Positions 9,373-20,643 are shown, numbered from the stretch's first letter. The stretch: DNA of 49,255 nucleotides from Russula earlei (GCA_025769875.1 JAGFNK010000397.1:1-49255); one strand, 5' to 3'. The notes: generated from the letters alone by a model not told the origin. Translations and numbers: made by a program.

Positions 9373-9687
9373 ATGAGCCAAGGGTCTAGTGAAGGGGAAC
9401 AAGAAGTCAAGTGGAGACCCCTCAACTGCAACAAAGCCCTACAAATCCCAGTCCTCTTCCACAACATAGAATATAGCGTTAACGAGAAATACTATGCAAG
9501 AGAGGACATTGATGAACAAGACATACAACTCACTCTGGACAACTTCCACCTCCTCATACCAGAACTTGCATTTCTCACCAGCTTTGAACTCCTCACGGGA
9601 CAGCAACCTTTAAAGGACACATTGTTCACTGGAGTAGAAACCTTGAAGGGTTCACATATCGAAATCATAAACCAGTTGATTTCTTGA
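9373..9687 (+). CDS. pre-gag ORF4 of element B (unknown)
   Basis: This 104-codon ORF opens with an ATG at 9373 and overlaps the gag start (9684) by 4 nt in the ATGA-like arrangement typical of coupled reinitiation. It contains a VKW block and an IPVLFHNIEY segment, then acidic and hydrophobic stretches (EDIDEQDIQ, FHLLIPELAFL). A family-A copy has a comparably placed 128-codon ORF (38591-38977) with IPLLFEGLSY and VKW, a weak likeness in a different order. Function unknown. Confidence 0.5.
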   Translation: MSQGSSEGEQEVKWRPLNCNKALQIPVLFHNIEYSVNEKYYAREDIDEQDIQLTLDNFHLLIPELAFLTSFELLTGQQPLKDTLFTGVETLKGSHIEIINQLIS

Positions 9688-11207
9688 CTGTGCAAGAAGA
9701 AGCAGAACAAGCGGAAGTTACCCGCACCCTTGAAGCTACAGTAGAAACTGCATCAAGGGTTCTATCACAGGTTACTAGAGCTCTCACACCTGCCCGAGGG
9801 AATACTCCCACACCAGGCCCGTCTAGAGTACCAGGAGGATTTGACTCCCCAGAACCAAGTCACCTTCCAACTCCAGTAACAGTAGGACAGCGCATGGTAG
9901 CCATGCCCCCACCACCACCTCCATCCCCTACACGAACAACTCTTACTCTAGTTCCCCCAGCCAGAGTTCTGGCAGGACCAACCCCGCCTGCACCACCAGC
10001 TCCACCGACACCACCAGCACCACCTGCACAAGCGGTGCCACCAGTACCCTTTGTACCACCAGCTCCAGTCCCACCACCACCTCCCGTACAACCCACTCCA
10101 ATGGCAGCACCAGCTCCTGCCCAGGTACAACAGAATCGGATCATTGGGACTGCCCCAGAAGCCTTTGATGGCAAAGCAGAAAATGCAGAGACATTTTGGG
10201 CCGCCTTATACAACTATTACTACATCAACCTGGACTCATTCCTGGATGAAGGGAAAAGGGTTGCAGCGGCCCTTACACACTTTAAGATTGGTACCCCAGC
10301 AGGGGCATGGGCCCAAGAACTAACAACAAAGGCTCAGGCCTTACAACCAATCAACTATGGCTCCTGGCAAGACTTTAAAACAGCATTTGCCGATCACTTC
10401 ATTCCAGCAGATGCACAACTGGAATCAAATGCTTTAATGCACTCCCTCTGACAAGGCAACACCCCATTCAATGAGTGGTACCAAAAGTGGTCCCATCATG
10501 CAACGCATTCACAAGCAGATGAGAACACTAAGATGTTTGCTTTCCACCATAACCTGAATCAAGGGATCCACACCAAGATATTGGGTATCACGCCTGCACC
10601 TACCACCTTAGCAGCACTAGTCAAGAAGGCACGTGAATTCGATCAAGTGTATCACATGTGGATGTCACCATCATTCCATACAGGAAAACCACCTGTACAA
10701 ACAAGGGGTCTAGGCACTAACGACCCAGATACTCCAGTGGAAATCAATCTCTACTAGGGGGAACCAGGTGAACAACGCTGGAACAACAATGCCCTGTGCA
10801 ACACTCTCACAAAGGCTGAGAAACAATGATGCACAGAGTTGAAACTGTGCTACTACTGTGGCAAACCCAACCATATGGCCAAAGACTGCAGGTCTAAGAA
10901 AGCCACTGCTTGTGCTCGTCACCCTGGACAATCCTCACAGACAGCAGTCTGTTCAGCTACCATTCAGGAAGAACAACCTGAACAGAAAGACACTAACCCA
11001 GTTCCTATGGCTTCTCTTGTAACTTGGCGAGAATACGGTACAGATTGCCACTATACCCATACAAATCAATTACCCCAAAGTCTTTCCAAAGAATATAAGA
11101 TCCCCTTCCATAGCCTTGAAAGTAACACTCATGGGGAAACTCAGCAGCAAGGAACTCGGTGCAAGTGCCCTCATAGACAGTGGGGCAGAAGGAATGATCA
11201 TCCATGA
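9684..11207 (+). pseudogene. gag: gag of element B
   Basis: The capsid-precursor frame starts at an ATG-led 255-codon segment. The N-terminal 150 residues include an extreme Pro/Ala-rich stretch (about 70-150). A Ty3-type capsid domain follows (PEAFDGKAENAETFWAALYNYY, then WAQEL, WQDFKTAFADHFIP, FNEWYQKW). A CCHC zinc knuckle CYYCGKPNHMAKDC lies at 10848-10889. In-frame stops are TGA 10449-10451 (SL*QGN), TAG 10755-10757 and TGA 10827-10829 (EKQ*CTE); both TGAs are consistent with CGA-to-TGA. The gag frame closes at 11205-11207, overlapping the protease frame by up to about 180 nt. Confidence 0.85.
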
Positions 11208-14200
11208 GCCATTCATGAACCAACATAATCTCCACCTCCGCAGCTTACAAAAACCCCTACCAGCACAGAATGTAGACGGCACCACAAATACTAATGGTTT
11301 AATCAGATATAGCACCATCCAACGGCTACGAATCAAAGCAATGGGAGGAACACATGACGAACAGGCAGAATTCCTTGTTACCAACATAGGAGACCATGAT
11401 ATTATCCTGGGTACGGATTGGCTACGACACCATAACCCAGACATCAATTGGACCAATGACACTATCACTTTACAAAACTGCCCAGCGACATGTATAATGA
11501 CACAACCCTCCATAACAGTTCCATCGACCCACAGTGCACATGGAGGATCAATAAAAGCCCTCACCATCCCAGAAGACAAAGAACCATCATTCAAACAGGT
11601 AGCAGCATTAATATTTTGAGACACACTGGGCAAGGAGGAACCCCTTGTCAACCAAAACATTCATAGTGCCTTCCAGCATTATCCATTATGAATCCAAGCA
11701 AAGAGTACAACATCTACCAAGTTGGCAAAGAACAACCAGCCAACACAGCCCCTTCCCTTGAGAAACTAATCCCAACTGAATTTAAGATCTGGCAAAGCGT
11801 ATTTGATGAACAAGCCTCCCAATGCCTCCCTGCTTATGCACCATGGGATCATGCCATTAACCTCAAACCAGAAGCCTCACATAAGGACTGTGGCATCTAT
11901 AGACTCACTCCAAAGGAATTAGTGGCTTGAAGGAGTATCTAGACGAACACCTCAAACGAGGGACTATCTGCCCTTCCAAAGCACCAATAGCTAGCCCATT
12001 CTTCTTCGTGGAAAAGAAAGGAGGTGCCCTGCACCCAGTACAAGACTATCGAGGACTTAATGCCATGACTATCAAAGATGCCTACCCCCTACCATTAATC
12101 CCAGACCTTATTGACAAACTACAAGGGGCACAATACTTCACAAAGTTCGACGTACAATGGGGATATAACAACATCCACCTTTGACAAGGTGATGAACACC
12201 TCGCAGCCTTTAAGACACCCTTAGGCCTCTTCAAACCACTTATTATGACCTTTGGCCTTTGTAATGCACCAGCCACATTCCAACAATTCATGAACAATAT
12301 CTTAGCACCGCTGATCACAACAGGACACGTTGTGGTATATCTAGACGATATACTAATCCTTGCAAACACCATTCATGACTTGGATCAATGGACACATAAT
12401 GTCCTTAAAATCCTACAGGAACATGACTTATGCCTGAAGCCAGAAAAGTGCACTTTCCGTCAAATGTCCATCAGCTATCTAGGCATACACATTTCCCAAG
12501 GACACATATCAATGGACTCGGACAAACTAATAGGCATAACACAATGGCCAAATCCTACTAATATCACAGAAGTTCAAGCCTTCTTAGGCTTTTGCAACTT
12601 CTACAGACGTTTCATACACCAATATTCCCATCTAGCCCGACCATTGTTCAACCTAACCAAGAAAGATCACCCATTTCATTGGGGACCTGAAGAGGAAAAA
12701 GCCTTCCATGTCCTCATTGAAGCATTCACAAAAGCACCTATCTTAGTGCTTTCAGACCATTCACGGCCATTCCACTTGATCTGTGATGCAAGCGACTTTG
12801 CAGTCAGCTCCATTCTAGAACAACCAGATGAACTAAACCAGTACCACCCAGTGGCGTATTTCTCCAAATCATTAGACCCCACTCAGAGGAGCTATATGAT
12901 CTATGACAAAGAGCTCCTGGCTATAGTCTCCTCGCTTTGGCATTTCCGACATTACTTAGAAGGCGCTAAACACCCAGTAGAGTTGTGGACAGACCACAAC
13001 AACCTCACATACTTCATGACAAAACAGAAACTCACTCGACAACAAGCTCGGTGGGCTTTGCTGCTTAGCGCATTCAATTTCCACATTATACACCACCCAG
13101 GAACCCAGAACAAAGCCGACGGTCTGTCCAGGTGGCCAGACTATAAAGAGGGGATGCATGAAAATGATGCAAAGGTCCTGCTGGACCAACAATTTTTTAA
13201 AATTAGAGCAACCCAATCATCCACGATGGAACCCATAGAAGACTTTGAACTAAGAAAACAATTACGTTCCAGCAAAGACTATGACCCAGAGGTCAAAGCA
13301 GCCTTAGAAACTATCCTAAAGAATGGCCCCCATCGCCTTACAAAAGGCTTGCAGGACTGGAACTTAGAAGATGGATTGATTCTCTTTAAAGGAAAAGTCT
13401 ATGTCCCAAGGTCGGACGCACTAAGACGTACAGTCCTCAAAGTACACCATGATTCCTTAGCCACTGGCCACCCAGGTCAATGGAAGACCTACAAACTAAT
13501 AAGCCGTAACTATTGGTGGCCAGGAATGCTAACATTTGTCAAGAGCTACGTGGATGGTTGTGCTATATGTCAAAGCACAAAGAACTGCCCAACAATGACC
13601 ATACCCCTAGTCCCTATCACCCCAGCGGGCAAGATATGGGACAGCATCACCATGGACTTTATTGTCGACCTACCCCTCTCTCAAGGGTATGACAGCCTAC
13701 TAGTAGTTGTGGACCACTTTAGTAAAGCTGCCATCATCTCCCCATGTCACAAGACCATCACTGCAGAAGATACTGCCTCCCTAATCATGAACAATGTGTG
13801 GAGACGAGTAGGGTTACCAACTCAAATCATCTCTGACTGGGGTCCCCAGTTCACAGCCAAAGTGACCCAAGAACTATGGAGGAAACTGAATGTCAAGTCC
13901 TCTCTTAGCATGGCATACCACCCCCAGACAGATGGGGAAACAGAAAGAGTCAACCAAGAACTAGAACAGTATTTGAGAATCTTCTGTAACCACCAACAGG
14001 ATAACTGGGCCAAACTAGTCCCATTCATGGAGTTTGCTCATAATGCATGCACCCATAGCATGACCCACAAAGCCCCCTTTGAAATATGGTATGGCTTCAA
14101 TCCAACGTTTGCCCCCCCTCTTAGTTTCAATACCAAGTTCCCTTCCATCTTGGAACACCTGCAACAACTAGATCTACTCAGAGAGGAGGTTGCAGCCTCC

Positions 14201-14729
14201 CTCTGGTATGCCACAGCATTGATGGGACAGCCCAGCTCCCACTTCCCCAAGTACCAGTTTAAGACAGGAGACTTAGTCTGGCTAGAAGCCACTAATCTGA
14301 AGACAACGCACCCAAAAGCCAAGATAGCCCCTCGACAGTATGGACCCTTCAAGGTCATCACCTCATACCCAGTCAACATACACCTAGAACTACCAAAGAC
14401 TTGGAGGATACACCCAGTCTTCCATAACTCCCTGATCCAAACCGTACAAAGAGACCACTGCCCATGGTCCTAACTTCAAACAACCTCCCCCTACTATAGT
14501 GGCAGGGGAGGAACAGTACAAAGTGGACAAAGTCCTAGCATCCAGACAGTCCCCTAACTGTAGAGGCATTCAATACCTAATACAATGGAAAGGGTACCCC
14601 GTGGCAGAGAACACTTGGGAACCCGCATCCAACCTAGTCAAAGCCAAAGAGGCTGTAAAGGCCTTTCACTGACAGTACCCAACAATGCCCAGGTCTAATA
14701 ACATAGTTGCAGGAGCAACTAGGTCATAA
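11023..14729 (+). pseudogene. pol: pol of element B: protease, RT, RNase H, integrase, chromodomain
   Basis: Protease carries ALIDSGAEG (near 11180) and ends with ILGTDWL. RT starts with LIP.EFK.W..VFDEQAS and shows VQDYRGLN, KFDVQWGYNNI, FGLCNAPATFQ and the catalytic YLDD (12338-12349). RNase H has ICDASD, LWTDHNN and KADGLSR. Integrase has the HHCC finger (HHDSLATGH, CAICQSTK) and DDE residues in TMDFIVDL, IISDWGPQF and HPQTDGETE. A GPF module and chromodomain (YLIQWKGYP, NTWEPASN) follow in another frame from 14442. Lesions: TGA 11617-11619, TGA near 11688, frameshifts near 11755, 11925 and 14440, TGA 12182-12184 and TGA 14670-14672. SDW at 13838-13840 is SDR in the reverse family-A copy. 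The longest intact stretch is 12245-14473 (742 codons). Confidence 0.92.
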
Positions 14730-14741
14730 AGAGGGGATGAA
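14728..14741 (+). other. polypurine tract of element B
   Basis: AAAGAGGGGATGAA directly abuts the 3' LTR start TGTCATGAAC. The same tract precedes LTR A1 (about 729-742), LTR A2 and, on minus, LTR A at 39626-39640. It primes plus-strand DNA in this lineage. Confidence 0.8.
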
Positions 14742-15343
14742 TGTCATGAACCATTCTCCAGAGAGGGTCCTTGAAGGACCCTTCCTTAGGAGAGGAAACC
14801 CAGCCTCTATGGTGTCACCCTGTTCACACGAGCAAAAGGGGTGAGTAGAGGTGTCCACAATATCGTGCACGCATTGTCGTGCAAGCAATTCTCAGCACAA
14901 TTGACATACAGCAAGCCCCACTTAATGGCAACCCTTTTAGCAATGAAGGACAGTATTAGGGCCTTCCTAAGGACTCTTTAGGATGACTTTAGGTGCCCTA
15001 CAATAAGCACGGACACAGTATCAAAGACCCTACAACACGTTATTAGACTAACTCTAATAACTATAGAACGAACTATAAAGCAATACTAAGGACCTTAATA
15101 GAAGTACTAGGGTCGACTCTAAGGACCCTAATAGAACTATATAAGGGGCCTTATAAGATAACACTATTCCCAAAAACCAACTACAAGTCCTCAAATGACC
15201 GGCCCTAAACTAACTAACAGAAAATGAATCAGGTGCTTGCATGTGCACTAAAGTAGTGAACACGTGAACAGTGAAGGCTCTTACTCATCAAGAGAAGCCT
15301 TCTTACTCAGCAGCTTACAGAGCATGACTAAGCATGCTCAGTA

Positions 15344-18202
15344 TGAGTCTTTGACATTTCGCGGCGTGTTGAATTACCATAAAAGGCAATTGTGTCAGCA
15401 AGAGAGTTGGGACTTCAATCACGCGTTAATGGATGTAATTTAGTTATATAAGTGGGTTAATAATAAGATAACTCCTTACCATTTTCCCCCTACCAAAAAA
15501 AAAAAGAAATGCAATCTTGTTTCCGATTGATTGGCGCGCCATCCGCATCATCAGCCCATTCCGGCCCAAGCACCCCTTTTGCAACACAAGGTTTCCAGAT
15601 CACTGCCAATTCTGGAAGGAGGGGAGGACTCAATTATGACCAGGAGCACAGCAGATACCCCATGGAATGGCCGACAGCAGCCAATTTCAACGTGTGGCAC
15701 CAGCAAGAAGAATTGGCTCACTCAATTGAATTGATTCCATCCAGCACCAAGCATGGGCAGGGATGGACAAAGAAGGTTTTTGTCTGCTCCCGCCAACTAT
15801 CTGGGGGAGCTTCGAGTTATGTAAAGAAGCACCCCGATCGCACATGGAGATCCGAGATCAAGAAGATGGGTTGCCATTGCTGAATAGTCATCAAGTCTTA
15901 CACGGACGTGCCTACCATTCTTGGACAATATGCAAGCGAGCATTCCCATGAAATCGGAATTGCTAATCTTGCTTACACACGAATGTCATGCGTAGCGCGT
16001 GATAAAATTAAATTCATGCTGTCAAAGAAGGTTGATCCTTGGGAAATAGTAAGTGCCTGTATTGAATTTATTTTATTTTTATTCGCTAACTTAATAATGG
16101 AAAGGTACGCAATATTCAGGATTCATCGCCCGATGGCAGCCAAGACCAATTCATCTCACTCCGGGATGTAAGCCGCATGGCCAGGGAATTGGAAGATGAG
16201 ATTATCAGGCTGCATCCAGAGGATGCTATCTCCACCAGGCTCTGGTTGGACAGGTTTACAGATGAAAAAACAAATGTTTTTTACAAAGACAGGCTGCACA
16301 GTGCCCCATCTCAATCAAATCTGCAGGAGGATGCATATGTATTATGCATCCAGACCCCTTTCCAAATGGAGGCATTCCGCCGCCTTGGGAATGGCTTCAT
16401 TGGTATCAATGCAACTCATAATATTACTCAATATCCGGACTTCTTATTATTTACCATGATCACACATGATCACTGGGGACATGGTGCGTAATATTTACTA
16501 AATGTCAATTTAGCACACTTACCTTTTCCAGATAGGTGTGCCTGTTGCCTGGATGCTGGCATCCAATGGAACAAAGGACACAATATCCTTTTTTGTCCAT
16601 TGGGTCAGGGATGCCAGTCCGGCTGTCCAGCCGTCTATTATTATGACAGATTGTGATGCCACACAGATTGCCGCCCTCAAGATTGCCTATCTGGGAAGTC
16701 GGATATGGCTTTGCAAGTGGCACGTGTTGCGCGCAATGCGATCACACTTCAATGCTAACAATTTTCTTGATCTGTGGGATAAGATCAAGAGATGGGTACA
16801 TACAGATGATCAGGCTGACTTTCTACAAATCTGGGAGGAGATCTCCACTGATCCTCAGGTTCCAGAAACTTTTGTGAACTATCTTGGGTCTCAATGGATG
16901 CCTGTGGTGCATATGTGGTCCATGGTTTACCAGAAAAATTGACATATCTTTGAGAAAGGGGACACCAACATGTTGATCGAAGTGTATGTGATCCTCCCGA
17001 TCTAAAGATAAGATGACTCAATCTTTTTAGATATCATCATGTCCTCAAATCACATTGGCTCGATGGCAAGCGCAATCGGCGGATCGATCGGATATTATCT
17101 GTTCTAATGCGTCGCATGGTGCCGTATTACCAAAACAGGCACAAATGGCAGAACGTCTGGCTCAATGGTTGGGACCTGGCGGCTGACAGGCATCATATAA
17201 TTTTCACCCATGCCGAGAGCATCTCACAAGATTTGATCTTGCAATTTGATGAGATCTGCTTTCACATTGCTTCACAGTCCCATTCCGGCGCGTTTTACTC
17301 AATCGATCTGATGAAGTCAACTTGTGATTGCACAGATTATCCCTGGATTAGATTCTGCAAACACATTGCAGCAATCTACATCCACTTTCCCTACCTCTGT
17401 CCTGAGGGGAGCACACAAAAGGAAAGTGCAAATAAATCACCTGACCACCCATCCCCATCATCTTCTTCATCCACACCAAGGGAGAGCCTAGTATCTCTCT
17501 CACAGGAGATCATATCATTATCGCGTGATCTCACATCTAGGCTTGAAAACGCTAATCAAACAGCAGAGATCATTGAGGCCACGCAGGCCGCCAAATACGG
17601 TTTGGCAGCCACAATCAATTTAATCCAAGGCTCCAAGGTCTTACCTGATAAGGAAGTGATCGCGCCCAATCAGAAAACATGGACAGAGACCGCTGAGCAT
17701 ATGGGTGTCAAACTCAAACAGGGCCCAAAACAATGGACCAGTCTCCCCGATGTGCGGGGATTGACAGCGTGAAGCATTGGCATCGCTAAGGGAAAGTGCC
17801 GCCGTGTTCACAATGATCCGTACACCGGGGGCGAACAGTCGGGCAAGCGCACCAAGCCCGATGCAACATCTGCTGCCACGAATGCGCACACGCGTGCCCT
17901 TGGGGAACCATCGTCCCTCCCTCAGAACCCCCCTCCCTCCAATGCCGCCGCCTCCCTTGCACCAGGTTCCTTCGGACTCGCACCACTGCCTCTAACGGCC
18001 TCAACTGTTGCTGTTCCTTACAATACAAAATCTTTTTTTGTATCAATTTAATTTATTTGTCTAATAGCTAATAAATAAGTCATTAAATATGTAATTGAGA
18101 AAATGATTTGGTGACATTTAAATGCATAATTGATGTACCGATTCTCTTGCCAACAAAATCACCTTTTATGGTAACTCAACCCACTGCGAAAAGAATGCAA
18201 CT
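15344..18202 (+). mobile_element. Mutator-like element (MULE)
   Basis: Terminal inverted repeats of about 60 bp (15344-15405 and 18143-18202) share the block TTACCATAAAAGG and GCAAGAGA. The target sequence CTCAGTA is present on both sides (15337-15343 and 18203-18209), a 7-bp duplication in agreement with the uninterrupted 5' LTR. A 9-bp duplication, more usual for MULEs, would need two mismatches, so the ends are uncertain by a few bases. It contains one four-exon transposase gene. Confidence 0.85.
15509..18051 (+). pseudogene. MULE transposase, four exons, CpG-decayed
   Basis: Exons are 15509-16048, 16105-16483, 16536-16983 and 17031-18051. Introns have GTAAGT..AAAG, GTGCGT..ATAG and GTATGT..TTAG ends and restore one continuous frame. 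The order is: a FAR1/GCM-like N-terminal DNA-binding region (WRSEIKKMGCHC..VIKSYTDVP); the MULE core with FIGINATHN, VPVAWMLASN, MTDCDATQI and LCKWHVLRA; a SWIM-type zinc finger (CDCTDYPWIRFCKHI); and a basic C-terminus (GGEQSGKRTKPD). In-frame TGAs at 15881, 16940 and 17770 all fit CGA-to-TGA. The first catalytic Asp is Asn (AAT 16408-16410), as expected if the CpG in ATCGAT had decayed. It is otherwise full length with all splice sites, so probably recently inactivated. Confidence 0.88.
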
Positions 18203-20448
18203 CTCAGTACGTGCACTCCGACTTCTTACTCATCACACTATTGTGCTTGATAACAAGGTTATGACTTGTTCCCTATTTAGCAGTTCTCTTGTAGTATATA
18301 AGCGCTCAATAAAGTAGCGGACAGTCCTCAGACTGTCCATTTGTTTACAGCACTCTCCATTCCTGGGATACTCCTTTAAGGACCATCCCCTTGTGACTAC
18401 CCTGGCCTCCTCTCTGCGTGCTTGCTCGACTTTACCAGTAACAGTACCCCTTTGGTATTTGTTACTGCTCTGGACTCTACTCCTAGCCCACACCATCTGA
18501 GACGTCTATCGACTCATCTCTGAACTAACCCCTCGCTCTTGAGCTAGATTGTTCAACAGTGAGTCTTGACATCTGGAAGATGCCAGAACACCTGAACTAT
18601 GGACTGCACCAGTTGCATCATGCGTGCATCAGATCTTGATCATTTATGTCCATTGATGTCACATTCAGAACGTGTTGATTTATCTTTCTGAAGATGTGCT
18701 GAAGAAGCAATGAGTAGCATTGCTTCTGTCCCAGATGTTCCTGTACTGCCACATATGTCACTTCCTTGATTAGGAAAGTACTTATGACACCAAGATTGCT
18801 ACTAGGGAAGCACTTAATGCTTCCAGCACCAAGATCATTTACCCAGAAGTAACTATTGCTTCTATGAGCCGCCTTTGCTTCTATAGCACCGACCAGTACT
18901 ACAGTAGCACGAACCTTATCCCTGAGGGCTATATAAAGCCCCCAGTTTGTAGCAGTTGAGCCTTAAGCTTGACTTAGTTTGCCAATCCCAAACAGTTGAC
19001 TCCTACCCTGATTGCAGAGCCCCTCTCATCTTGTTGCCATACTCTAGAAGGATCTAACACTCCTCCCCCATGAGTATTGCTTGCTTGACTCAAGTATATC
19101 TGCATTGGTAGGATGTGTTTATAGATGTGACCATTGATTCTTATTTAAGGCACTTTGGAGCCTTAACATATAGTTCATACTTGGCTTTGTAACAAGTATA
19201 TAAGCCCCAATGTAGCATGGCAGTTGTCAGACTGTCCATTTGTGATACTCTCATCTTCCAGGGTACTCCCCACCACTGCTCTGTCTAAAGACTCCCCTTG
19301 CTCCCAAGGTACTCTTTAATGACTGCCTTGTTTAAAGCCCCCTTGTCACACTGAACCTCAGCATTCACCTTTGCCTCTTGCAACACCTACCAGTCCCCAT
19401 CTGGTACCTCCTCATTGTATGGCTCATCCTCCTGCTCAATGCATTGCTCAAACCCTACCATCTGTTCCGACCCCTGCCCATCTGCTCCTGAGTCCTTAGT
19501 GATCAGCAGTATGTGTCTTGACAAATAACATGTTCTAGGGTCTATAGTATCTCCATCAGCATCCAATATAAGGACTTTAGGGTCATCCTAAAGGGTCTTT
19601 AGAAGGCCTTTAATGTTGTCCTTTACTGCTAGATAGGTTGCCAATTGTTATGAACCAAGGCCAAGTCCTGGCCGAGGATTGTCCTATTTTACTCAAGAAA
19701 GACCTCTCTCACTTTGCATTGCCGACTCCCTTCCATTTTCTGGGCTATCCCTCCTGTGGTACAAGATATTGCTATTGCAAAAGCACTATAACACGACCAG
19801 GCACCCGTTTCCTAATCGGGTAATCATCGCGTGGCAGCCACATGGCCACCCAGCCACCATGGACCCAAAACAGCAGCACAAACTCTTAGAAACTGTTGCA
19901 TAAATCATCTGACATCATCAAGGCTCCAATGACATCATGGCTGACTGAGCGACTCCACAGTGACCTCATAGGCTCACTAAGCGCCCCACAGTGACATCAT
20001 AATGATGTCATCGCTCCACAATGATCAGTAATGTGCTCAGTAAGCCTGAAACTTGACATAAGCAAGTTTATGCCTCTGCAGTCCTATTGGATGGTACCAA
20101 AGAGTCTAGAACAGTCCCAGTGCTTTGTAATCGATCCTGTACACTGTATATAAGCCCCAATGAAGCATGGCAGTCGTCAGACTGTCCATTTGTGATACTC
20201 TCCACTTCCTGGGTACTCCCCTGCGACTGCTCAGTCTAAAGCCTTCCCTCGTCTTCAAGGTACTCTTCAACGACCACCTTGTTTAAAGTCCCTCGCTGCA
20301 CTGGCCTCTACTCTTCACCTCTGCCTCTTGCAACACGTACCAGTCCCCATCTGGTATCTTCTAGTCGTTTGGCTCGTCCTCCTGTTCAACGCCGTTTACA
20401 CCGCGTACCATCTGTTCCGACCCCTGCCCACCTGCTCCTGAGTCCTTA

Positions 20449-20643
20449 GGCCCATGATACCAACCGAGAATTCTTGAACTTTGAACTTGAACTTGAATTT
20501 CGGGATTTTCTGGGAGTGACTGGTGTGACCAGTGTGATATAAGTGACATCGCATATATGATAAACTAATAGGTTTTTTTTTAATATGAGTTTTTATTCGC
20601 TTGTGATTTGCATATTCGCTTGTGATTTGCATATTCGCGTATT
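20449..20643 (+). repeat. Harbinger left TIR with 19-bp subterminal repeats
   Basis: It is a near-perfect inverse of 23652-23846. Its inner end has two perfect tandem copies of ATTCGCTTGTGATTTGCAT (20595-20613 and 20614-20632) and part of a third, plausible binding sites for the Myb-like protein. A poly-T of nine precedes them. Confidence 0.93.

Larger units (their letters stand above)
4152..18571 (+). mobile_element. complete Ty3/gypsy chromovirus with long pre-gag leader (element B)
   Basis: Both LTRs (4152-5112 and 14742-18571, the latter split by a MULE) and the TSD TCTGG (4147-4151 and 18572-18576) are present. With the solo LTRs C and F and the MULE removed, the element is roughly 10 kb. 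The order is 5' LTR, self-priming site, ORF1, hairpin, ORF2, two small ORFs, gag, protease, RT, RNase H, integrase, chromodomain, polypurine tract and 3' LTR. Usual chromoviruses have little between LTR and gag, whereas here it is about 3 kb of coding sequence after insertions are removed. The frames are broken by several CGA-to-TGA stops and a few indels, so this copy is non-autonomous. Of the first 12 substitutions between its LTRs, 10 are CpG transitions. Confidence 0.93.
14742..18571 (+). repeat. 3' LTR of element B, split by a MULE
   Basis: LTR segments are 14742-15343 and 18203-18571, matching the 5' LTR at 4152-5112 on both sides of the break. In the first 570 bp I count 12 single-base differences from the 5' LTR; 10 of them are C/T or G/A at CpG. 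The second half carries a 3-bp insertion at GGACAGTCCTCAGACTGTCC relative to the 5' LTR. Confidence 0.92.
4127..19168 (+). repeat. solo LTR D, split by element B
   Basis: The LTR D pieces are 4127-4151 (TGTTACTGAGTGGTTTGGGG) and 18577-19168 (ending GAGCCTTAACA), 617 bp in total. An exact TSD, TATAG, flanks the whole (4122-4126 and 19169-19173). A second, undivided copy at 36604-37222 (619 bp) has both pieces joined, which acts as an empty-site control for the element B insertion. A TATA-like GGCTATATAAAGCC lies near 18928. Confidence 0.92.
2753..19523 (+). repeat. LTR A2, 3' LTR of element A2, split by nested insertions
   Basis: It begins TGTTGTGAATCTAGG after the polypurine tract and ends GTGTCTTGACA. 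Its own segments are 2753-3088, 3981-4126 and 19174-19523. They align in order with the uninterrupted LTR A, including the TATAAGCCCCAA promoter and AGACTGTCCA near 19230. The interruptions are the reverse LTR B (3089-3975) and LTR D carrying element B (4127-19168). Base 19524 onward is reverse LTR B sequence, so element A2 had itself inserted into an older LTR B. Confidence 0.85.

Noticed and set aside
15341..15343. 3-bp TSD GTA for the MULE
   Set aside because: Possible if TIRs start TGAG on both sides, but CTCAGTA gives a longer match and agrees better with MULE habit. Left as a boundary uncertainty.
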